NCBI GenBank assembly: GCA_903958915.1 | Contig: CAJBVC010000965.1 | Coordinates: forward strand, 1 to 5,130 | Direction: 5' to 3' | Length of the DNA: 5,130 nt | From: an uncultured beta proteobacterium | Lineage (GTDB): Bacteria > Pseudomonadota > Gammaproteobacteria > Burkholderiales > Burkholderiaceae_C | Part shown: positions 1-5,130 of the stretch, piece after piece | How the letters are laid out: every line of letters begins with the position of its first letter | How positions within the stretch are numbered: the stretch's first letter is position 1 | The notes under the pieces: generated by a model | The model's database searches: none | What the model saw: the letters and a program-made list of their open reading frames with translations, nothing else | Told to the model about the DNA's origin: nothing | Translations under genes and position numbers: made by a program

Positions 1-1
1 G

Positions 2-2245
2 GCCCAGCGTGTGCGTCTGCTCGACCGGGTGATGGCCGACGTCTATGGGCCCCAGGAGCTATTGGCCCAAGGCTTGCTGCCACCCGCTCTGGTCCATGGT
101 CATCCGGGCTATCTGCGCTCCATGCACGGCGTGCAACCGGTGGGCGGCACACACCTGCACATAGCGGCCTTTGATCTGGCACGCGGACCCGACGGCAACT
201 GGTGGGTCGTATCGCAGCGCACCCAGGCGCCATCGGGACTGGGTTACCTGCTGGAAAACCGGCTCGCCGTGTCCCGACTTTTCCCGCAAAGTTTCGAAAA
301 CCTGCACGTTCAACGTGTCGCGGCCACGTACCGTGCCCTGATTGACAGCATGAAGAGCATGTGCTCAGCAGGACAGGACGCGCACATTGCACTACTCACG
401 CCGGGACCCTACAACGAGACCTACTTTGAGCACGCCTATCTGGCGCGCTACCTGGGGCTGACCCTGGTCGAAGGCAATGACCTGATTGTGCGGGACCAGC
501 GGCTGTTTCTCAAGACCTTGCGTGGCCTGGTGCCCGTGCACGGCCTGCTCAAGCGGCTGGACGACCAGTTTCTCGATCCGCTGGAACTGCGCGCCGACTC
601 CACCCTGGGTGTGCCAGGTCTTTTGCAGGCGATTCGCGCTGGCAATGTGCTGGTGGCCAATGCACCCGGTTCAGCATTTCTGGAGTCCCCGGCGCTGCTC
701 GGTTTCCTGCCGGCACTTTCGCAACATTTGCTGGGAGAGGAGTTGCAATTGCCAGCACTTCCCACCTGGTGGTGTGGCGAACACTCGGCCCTGGAAGAGG
801 TCTTGCCACATCTTGCTGAACACACCGTCAAACCCACGTATCCAGGCTCGACCATCCACGGCAGTTTTGATGCGGTTCTGGGGCGCACACTCGCCACGTC
901 CGATCACGACTCGTGGGCGCAACGTATCGCCGCGCAGCCAGACATCCACACCGTACAGGCCTACCTGCCGTTGTCACAGATGCCCACCTGGAGCAGCGAC
1001 AGCCTGGGCGGCACGGTGGTGCCACGCTCCGTGATGCTGCGGGTGTTTGCGGTTTCACAAGGCCCCCAGTCCTGGCGCGTCTTGCCTGGGGGACTGGCCC
1101 GAGTCGCCGGTGGCAGTGCCGATGTCGCCTCGATGCAATATGGTGGCAGCAGCGCCGATGTCTGGGCCATGACAGACGGTGATGTCGACAAGACCTCCCT
1201 CTTGCAGCCGGCATTGACGCCAACCGCGCTGGCGCAACGCAAGCGGCTGGTCACCAGCCGTGCCGCCGAAAACCTGTTCTGGCTCGGACGCTACAGCGAG
1301 CGGGCAGAAAATTCTGTGCGTTTGGCAGGACTGATACTGGAAGTACTCAACGGCGAAGACCAGTCGCTGCAGCCGCTGTTGACCTGGCTTGGGCGCATGG
1401 CGGTGATCAATACGCTGGTGCTTCCGGGCGTGCCAGTGCTGACATCGGCGCCACAGGCGCGCCGGGTGTTTGAACGCTCGTTGATCGCTAACCTGGGGTC
1501 GAGCGATCAGGCCACCAGTGTCGGCTACAACCTGCGTGCGGTGCGTCTGGCCGGCGCGGCGGTGCGTGAACGCCTGTCACAGGAACACTGGAGCCTGATG
1601 CAACGCGCAGAAGAAAACTTCTTTGAAAGCTGCGCCCTGCACATGGCGACGTCCGACTATTCCGCGCTGCAGGCCATGACGGCGCTCAAAGCGGCCAGCG
1701 AACATCTGGTCGCCATGACGGGCTTGCAGACCGACCGGATGACCCGGGACGACGGCTGGCGTCTTTTAAGCATCGGGCGCCACATCGAACGCCTGGGATT
1801 TCTTTCGTCGGCATTGCGCAATGGCCTGGAGACCCAGTCCGTGTTGTACAACGGCGGGTTCGAATCCATGGTCGCGCTATTCGACAGCAGCATCACCTTT
1901 CAAGCCCAGTACCAGCAAAGCCGGGATATGGCGGCGCTGGTGGACTTGCTGGTGCTGGACCGCGACAATCCCCGCTCACTCGCCTGGGTGGCCCACACGC
2001 TGCGCGGTCGACTGGCCAAGTTGGCCGGCAGCGAACCGAACCAGCTCAGTTTGCTCTCCTACAGTGTGCCCGATCCGGGCCAGTGGCAGCTTGACTGCCT
2101 GGCAAGTCCGAACGACCAGGGGTGTTTCGAGGCACTCATTGAGGCACTGCTCGATTGCGGCGAAGCGGCATACCAGGTCTCGGAAGAGATCGGCGCACTG
2201 TATTTCACCCATTCGGGTGATGGCGGACGCAGTTTGGGGGCGTGA
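2..2245 (+). CDS. Circularly permuted type-2 ATP-grasp protein fused to alpha-E (DUF403) domain, N-terminus missing
   Basis: Predicted cytoplasmic ATP-dependent carboxylate-amine (peptide) ligase of unknown substrate. The reading frame is open from the left edge, and the first possible start (GTG at 11) lies inside the conserved AQRVRLLDRVMADVYGPQ block. The true start is therefore upstream, with roughly 90-130 residues missing by comparison with the family. Counting residues from that GTG, about 1-395 form the circularly permuted ATP-grasp part: YNETYFEHAYLARYLG (134-149), KRLDDQFLDP (181-190), RAGNVLVANAPGS (209-221), TVKPTYPGS (272-280) and LRVFAV...VLPGGLARV (343-365). About 413-735 form the alpha-E helical domain, opening with SRAAENLFWLGRYSERAEN (416-434) and carrying WRLLSIGRHIERLGF (583-597) and DRDNPRSL (650-657). 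The two domains are often separate genes; here they are one polypeptide without an internal stop. The last base of the stop codon is shared with the transglutaminase start, so the two are co-translated. Domain identity is firm; the reaction is predicted only. Confidence 0.93.
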   Translation, partial: AQRVRLLDRVMADVYGPQELLAQGLLPPALVHGHPGYLRSMHGVQPVGGTHLHIAAFDLARGPDGNWWVVSQRTQAPSGLGYLLENRLAVSRLFPQSFENLHVQRVAATYRALIDSMKSMCSAGQDAHIALLTPGPYNETYFEHAYLARYLGLTLVEGNDLIVRDQRLFLKTLRGLVPVHGLLKRLDDQFLDPLELRADSTLGVPGLLQAIRAGNVLVANAPGSAFLESPALLGFLPALSQHLLGEELQLPALPTWWCGEHSALEEVLPHLAEHTVKPTYPGSTIHGSFDAVLGRTLATSDHDSWAQRIAAQPDIHTVQAYLPLSQMPTWSSDSLGGTVVPRSVMLRVFAVSQGPQSWRVLPGGLARVAGGSADVASMQYGGSSADVWAMTDGDVDKTSLLQPALTPTALAQRKRLVTSRAAENLFWLGRYSERAENSVRLAGLILEVLNGEDQSLQPLLTWLGRMAVINTLVLPGVPVLTSAPQARRVFERSLIANLGSSDQATSVGYNLRAVRLAGAAVRERLSQEHWSLMQRAEENFFESCALHMATSDYSALQAMTALKAASEHLVAMTGLQTDRMTRDDGWRLLSIGRHIERLGFLSSALRNGLETQSVLYNGGFESMVALFDSSITFQAQYQQSRDMAALVDLLVLDRDNPRSLAWVAHTLRGRLAKLAGSEPNQLSLLSYSVPDPGQWQLDCLASPNDQGCFEALIEALLDCGEAAYQVSEEIGALYFTHSGDGGRSLGA

Positions 2246-2247
2246 TG
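2236..2247 (+). promoter_or_regulatory. Coupled stop/start with G-tract ribosome-binding site for the transglutaminase
   Basis: The upstream stop TGA (2243-2245) and the ATG (2245-2247) share one base, the classic TGATG arrangement for termination-reinitiation. A run of five G (2236-2240), four bases before the ATG, is the only Shine-Dalgarno-like element and is weak. An in-frame GTG directly before the ATG (2242-2244) would be an alternative start adding one residue. ATG is preferred because the resulting MQLQVTHETRYDY matches the usual beginning of the family. Confidence 0.6.
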
Positions 2248-3255
2248 CAGCTTCAGGTCACGCACGAAACACGTTACGACTACACGCCAGCTGTCAGTGT
2301 TGCCCTGCATATCGCCTACTTGCAACCCTTATCGACGCCACGCCAGCAATTGCTGGGACATCGGCTGCACGTGTCTCCCGAGCCTGCGCAACAACTTGCA
2401 AGTACCGACGTTTACGGCAATGCCAGACAGTTTTTTGCGCTGCAATACGCCCATACCCAATTGCAGGTGACCGCCACCAGTATTGTGGCCACACGGGCTT
2501 GCGCCGAAAGCCCCAGTGACATCCGGTGGGAGACGGTACGCAACCGTTTGCAATACAGCGCACGCACGCCATTTGACGCCGCAGCAGAATTCGTGTTTGC
2601 CTCGCCGCACGCGGCGCGACACTCGGACTTCTCTGATTTCGCACGGACCAGCTTTGCGCCGGGTCGCCCGTTGTTGCTCGCCGCGCGCGACCTGATGCAT
2701 CGCATCCACCACGAAATGGCCTACGAGACCCACAGCACCCAGGTGAATACACCCGCACGCCAGGCATTGGCCCAGCGCAAGGGTGTTTGCCAGGACTTTG
2801 CCCACATCATGGTTGCATGCCTGCGTTCGCTCGGACTTCCAGCACGCTACGTCAGTGGCTACCTGCTGACCCAGCCCGCACCCGGTGAGACCCGCCTGAT
2901 TGGCGGCGATGCGTCGCATGCTTGGGCTTCGGTCTATCTGCCAGATCTGGATGGCACCACAGCATCCGAGCGATGGCACGATTTTGATCCAACCAACAAC
3001 CGCGACGGATGGGGCAGCCCCGGTGAAGACTATGTCACCCTTGCGGTGGGACGTGATTTTGCCGACGTGTCGCCCATCCGGGGCGTCATCCACGGTGGCG
3101 CGCACCACACCTTGACGGTCGGTGTGACGGTCGAGCCCTACGGGGTCTATGACACCAACGGTTTTGGCGCACCGAACCCCAATTCGTCACAATCACAAAG
3201 TCAGTCACAATCCGGTTCGCAATCGCAGAGCCAATCACAAAGCCAAACCCGATGA
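2245..3255 (+). CDS. Transglutaminase-like cysteine enzyme with Ser-Gln repeat tail
   Basis: Transglutaminase-superfamily protein of 336 residues. Members of this bacterial group are thought to act as peptidases or amidotransferases on amide bonds; the substrate is unknown. Residues about 1-85 match the N-terminal beta domain typical of bacterial transglutaminase-like proteins (MQLQVTHETRYDYTPAVSVA). The papain-like core follows with a complete triad: Cys182 in GVCQDFAH, His225 in DASHAWASVYLP, and Asp248 in HDFDPTNN. The ending GRDFADVSPIRGVIHGG (269-285) is also typical. No signal peptide or membrane segment is visible, so a cytoplasmic site is likely. The oddity is residues 314-334, a run of alternating Ser and Gln broken once by Gly, beyond the point where the family domain normally ends. 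It sits directly downstream of and coupled to the ATP-grasp/alpha-E gene, its usual partner. The start could also be the GTG three bases earlier. Identity is secure; biological role unknown. Confidence 0.93.
   Translation: MQLQVTHETRYDYTPAVSVALHIAYLQPLSTPRQQLLGHRLHVSPEPAQQLASTDVYGNARQFFALQYAHTQLQVTATSIVATRACAESPSDIRWETVRNRLQYSARTPFDAAAEFVFASPHAARHSDFSDFARTSFAPGRPLLLAARDLMHRIHHEMAYETHSTQVNTPARQALAQRKGVCQDFAHIMVACLRSLGLPARYVSGYLLTQPAPGETRLIGGDASHAWASVYLPDLDGTTASERWHDFDPTNNRDGWGSPGEDYVTLAVGRDFADVSPIRGVIHGGAHHTLTVGVTVEPYGVYDTNGFGAPNPNSSQSQSQSQSGSQSQSQSQSQTR
3184..3249 (+). repeat. Ser-Gln coding repeat at the 3' end of the transglutaminase gene
   Basis: This imperfect low-complexity tract encodes alternating Ser and Gln with one Gly. 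An 11-base direct repeat, CAATCACAAAG, occurs at 3190-3200 and 3232-3242. A 9-base repeat, GTCACAATC, occurs at 3186-3194 and 3204-3212. Serine is written with at least five different codons (TCG, TCA, TCC, AGT, AGC) and glutamine with both. The tract is therefore not a fresh single-unit slippage product; the amino-acid pattern appears kept while the bases drift. It also forms the leader just before the RidA start. Confidence 0.85.
3252..3255 (+). promoter_or_regulatory. ATGA start/stop overlap coupling transglutaminase and RidA-family genes
   Basis: The RidA-family ATG (3252-3254) overlaps the transglutaminase TGA (3253-3255). The preceding bases are A/C-rich repeat sequence with no recognisable Shine-Dalgarno motif at the usual distance. 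Translation of the downstream gene therefore probably depends on ribosomes finishing the upstream one. This is inference from the layout. Confidence 0.6.
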
Positions 3256-3710
3256 ATATCTACACCACACTCGACAACCTGGGCATCACCCTACCACCGG
3301 TTGCTGTACCAGCGGCAGCCTACGTACCCTTTGTCCAGACCGGCAAGCTCGTCTTTCTGAGCGGGCACATTGCCAAGAAAGATGGCAAGCCCTGGGTCGG
3401 TCAACTGGGCAAGAACCTGACCACCGAAGAAGGGAAAGCCGCCGCCCGCGCCATTGCAATTGATCTGCTCGGTACCTTGCACGCGGCAGTGGGCGACCTC
3501 AACCGCGTCACACGCATCGTCAAGTTGATGTCACTGGTCAACTCCACGGGCGAGTTCACTGAGCAGCATCTGGTGACCAACGGCGCCAGTGAACTGATTG
3601 GTCAAATCTTTGGCCCCGAAAAAGGCGCCCACGCACGCAGCGCTTTCGGTGTCGCACAGATACCGCTCGGCGCCTGTGTGGAAATCGAGCTGATTGCCGA
3701 AGTCGCGTAA
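3252..3710 (+). CDS. RidA/YjgF/YER057c/UK114-family protein
   Basis: Small cytoplasmic protein of 152 residues, probably a homotrimer like other family members. Archetypal RidA hydrolyses reactive enamine/imine intermediates released by PLP enzymes, giving ketoacid and ammonia. Recognisable parts are the beta-strand FVQTGKLVFLSGHI (27-40), the helix with ARAIAIDLLGTLHAAVGDLN (65-84), the strand VTRIVKLMSLVNS (86-98), and the signature HARSAFGVAQIPLGACVEIE (127-146). Arg129 of this signature aligns by eye with the catalytic Arg105 of E. coli RidA, and the Glu residues of VEIE match its IEIE strand. It is about 25 residues longer than E. coli RidA, with a longer N-terminus and an insert around 42-55. 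This resembles the roughly 150-residue subgroup rather than RidA proper, so no symbol is assigned. It is the last gene of the operon, overlapping the transglutaminase by four bases. Deaminase activity is plausible but unproven for this subgroup. Confidence 0.92.
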   Translation: MNIYTTLDNLGITLPPVAVPAAAYVPFVQTGKLVFLSGHIAKKDGKPWVGQLGKNLTTEEGKAAARAIAIDLLGTLHAAVGDLNRVTRIVKLMSLVNSTGEFTEQHLVTNGASELIGQIFGPEKGAHARSAFGVAQIPLGACVEIELIAEVA

Positions 3711-3722
3711 CGTCGCATCAAC
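3711..3722. other. Twelve-base gap between convergent genes
   Basis: The RidA-family TAA (3708-3710) and the SulP TGA (3723-3725, minus strand) face each other across 12 bases. No GC-rich hairpin followed by a T-run is visible on either strand, so no intrinsic terminator can be called. Transcripts from each side may run into the opposite gene. Confidence 0.7.
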
Positions 3723-5129
3723 TCACAGACGCGAATCCTGCCACTGCGAGGTTGCGTTGGCAAGCTGACTGGTGGCATTGCTTGCCAGTGCATCCATCAA
3801 GCGCACCGCAAGCGCGCCAAATTCTGCTGCCAGGGTGTCGAATTGCGCTCGGCTCAGTGCATAGACTTCGGTCTCAAGCACCGCGATGGCCTCCGCTGTG
3901 GCAGGACCGTTCTTGTAGAAACCATTGCCGCAGAACACGTCTCCCGGCCCGACATAGGCCAATTGCAGATGGCTCTTTTTTCCGTGTCCCAACTCCAGGC
4001 TCAGTTGCCCTTTGCGCACCAGATAAAGGCAATCGTCTGCAGCATCGTGCTTGAACAACTTCTTGCCAGTGCGGACGGTGCGCAGCTGAGCCATCTGAAC
4101 CAGTGCTTCCAGGGCTTGCGTCGAGACACCCTTTAGCAAGGGCATCGCCGGCAACTCCACGATTTGTGGTCCAGAAAAATCAACCGGACAGAATGGGTTC
4201 TCACGTTCTTCGACCCACTTGAGCGCATCCTCGAGTTGGCGAAACGCGAACGCCTTGTTGGTGGGGCGAACGACCCCCGTCTCCTTCAGAAAGCGCTTCA
4301 TCTTGAGGCCGCTTGGGAGCCCCTTGGGTATACCGCAAAACACCAGGAAAGCATCGTGCTTCTCGAGCTGGTCCTTGATTTGTTCCAGCACATGCGTCGC
4401 TGTCACGTCCAGCGACTGTACGCGGTGCATGTTCAGAATGACATATTTGCGCGTGCTGGTTTCCGGCTCCAATGCTGCATGCAACTGGCTGGCGGTACCG
4501 AAGAACAGGCTGCCCTGCAGCTCGAATACCACCGCCTCGTACCCGGTGGGCTCTGGCGCAGCAAACGGGCTCGGTCCATGGTTGCGGCGCGCAAAGATGT
4601 CCAGCCCGTCGATACGGCTGCGAATCACTGAACTGCGGGTTTGTTCCCGAATAAACAGAAGGATGGCCAGCGCAACACCAACCCCGGAGGCTGCTATCAG
4701 GTTGCCAAACAACGCCACCAGGATGACTGACAGGATCACCATGAAATCCAGCCGGGTGGCCGGGGTATAGAAAAATGCCAGGCTGTGCCGATCGATCATT
4801 CGAAAGCCGGTGACGATCAGAATACCGGCCAAAGCCGCCACCGGCACCCAGGCTATCAGCGGTGCCAACACGACCAGTGCCAACAGTGACGCCACGCCGG
4901 TGACCATGCCGGACATCTTGGTCGTGCCGCCGCTGGAGATATTGATCAATGAGGCACCCATGGTTCCAGCGCCGGGAATTCCGCCCACCAGTGATGAGGC
5001 CATATTGCCCACGCCCTGCCCGATGAGTTCCCGGTTGGACTGGTGGTTGCTATTGGTCATGGCGTCGATCACCAGACAGGTCTTCAGTGTGTCGATGGAG
5101 AGCAAAACCGCCAGCGTCATGGCCGGTAC
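3723..5129 (-). CDS. SulP-family anion transporter with STAS and cyclic-nucleotide-binding-like domains, N-terminus missing
   Basis: C-terminal part of an inner-membrane SulP (SLC26-like) transporter; possible substrates include sulfate, bicarbonate or another anion, and the sequence does not decide. The frame runs off the right edge. An ATG at 5118-5120 lies inside the membrane domain (preceded in frame by Val-Pro-Ala), so it is not the start; perhaps 230-270 residues are missing. Counting from that Met: membrane domain to about 160, including SNRELIGQGVGNMASSLVGG (28-47), GIPGAGTMGASLINISSGG (47-65) and hydrophobic segments near 72-106 and 125-158. A charged linker with REQTRSSVIRSRIDG (158-172) follows. 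The STAS domain is about 194-305, with LFFGTASQL (205-213) and LDVTATHVL (237-245). A cNMP-like beta-roll is about 322-435 (LPAMPLLKGVS...CLYLVRKGQLSLEL...VGPGDVF). Its phosphate-binding segment reads FCGNGFYKNGPATAEA and lacks the usual Glu and Arg, so cyclic-nucleotide binding is doubtful. The tail repeats NATSQ. Confidence 0.92.
   Translation of the reverse strand, partial: VPAMTLAVLLSIDTLKTCLVIDAMTNSNHQSNRELIGQGVGNMASSLVGGIPGAGTMGASLINISSGGTTKMSGMVTGVASLLALVVLAPLIAWVPVAALAGILIVTGFRMIDRHSLAFFYTPATRLDFMVILSVILVALFGNLIAASGVGVALAILLFIREQTRSSVIRSRIDGLDIFARRNHGPSPFAAPEPTGYEAVVFELQGSLFFGTASQLHAALEPETSTRKYVILNMHRVQSLDVTATHVLEQIKDQLEKHDAFLVFCGIPKGLPSGLKMKRFLKETGVVRPTNKAFAFRQLEDALKWVEERENPFCPVDFSGPQIVELPAMPLLKGVSTQALEALVQMAQLRTVRTGKKLFKHDAADDCLYLVRKGQLSLELGHGKKSHLQLAYVGPGDVFCGNGFYKNGPATAEAIAVLETEVYALSRAQFDTLAAEFGALAVRLMDALASNATSQLANATSQWQDSRL
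3744..3779 (-). repeat. Short NATSQ tandem motif at the SulP C-terminus
   Basis: The last residues of the SulP protein contain NATSQ, then Leu-Ala, then NATSQ again (448-459). The two copies use different codons for nearly every residue, so if this is a duplication it is old; chance is also possible. It lies after the beta-roll domain in a presumably flexible tail. Confidence 0.5.
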
Positions 5130-5130
5130 A

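Noticed and set aside
11..13. GTG at 11 as the true start of the ATP-grasp gene
   Set aside because: The frame is open to the window edge and the codons before it (Ala-Gln-Arg) continue a conserved family block, so the gene begins upstream.
1821..2519. Plus-strand open frame of 232 codons spanning the ATP-grasp/transglutaminase junction
   Set aside because: Out of frame with two firmly identified genes, with a composition typical of a shifted frame (many Trp, Cys, Arg, Ser).
2329..3108. Minus-strand open frame of 259 codons opposite the transglutaminase
   Set aside because: It lies wholly antisense to a gene with an intact catalytic triad, its translation is Cys/Arg-rich and unlike any family I know, and it is explained by codon bias of the plus-strand gene.
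3703..3734. Inverted repeat TCGCGT/ACGCGA around the two convergent stop codons, as a bidirectional terminator
   Set aside because: Only a 6-base stem with a 20-base loop and no T-run on either side; such a pairing is expected by chance in GC-rich DNA.
4219..4770. Plus-strand open frame of 183 codons opposite the SulP gene
   Set aside because: Antisense shadow of the STAS and membrane regions; no recognisable domain and no plausible ribosome-binding site.
5118..5120. ATG at 5120 as the start of the SulP gene
   Set aside because: It sits within the transporter's membrane domain; the first half of the conserved SulP membrane region is missing and must lie past the window edge.

Overview
The window looks like an ordinary stretch of chromosome from a moderately GC-rich (roughly 60% by eye) proteobacterium. 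The protein sequences and gene order are most reminiscent of Burkholderiales (Comamonadaceae-like, e.g. Rhodoferax or Polaromonas relatives). That placement is inference from remembered family resemblance, not a search. Coding density is close to 100%. I see no tRNA, rRNA, CRISPR array, insertion sequence or phage gene. No stretch over 20 bases lies outside a gene.

Layout: bases 2-3710 carry three plus-strand genes that overlap at their ends. (1) A protein with its N-terminus cut off by the window, joining a circularly permuted type-2 ATP-grasp domain to an alpha-E (DUF403) helical domain. (2) A transglutaminase-like cysteine enzyme with an intact Cys-His-Asp triad and an unusual Ser-Gln repeat tail. 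(3) A RidA/YjgF-family protein of 152 residues. Genes 1 and 2 share one base (TGATG) and genes 2 and 3 share four (ATGA), so they are almost certainly one translationally coupled operon whose promoter lies upstream of the window. Only 12 bases past the RidA stop, a minus-strand gene converges on the operon. It is the C-terminal part of a SulP-family anion transporter with a STAS domain and a degenerate cyclic-nucleotide-binding-like domain; its start lies beyond the right edge.

How the genes may work together: ATP-grasp, alpha-E and transglutaminase genes recur together in many bacteria. Comparative genomics has predicted them to form a peptide-bond-making and peptide-processing module, sometimes beside the proteasome-like protease Anbu. 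As far as I know, the product and substrate remain undescribed. This locus is the closest thing in the window to an undescribed system. Its distinctive features are the fused ligase/alpha-E polypeptide, the Ser-Gln tail on the transglutaminase, and a RidA-family gene stitched to the 3' end of the operon. The SulP gene is probably an unrelated convergent neighbour.
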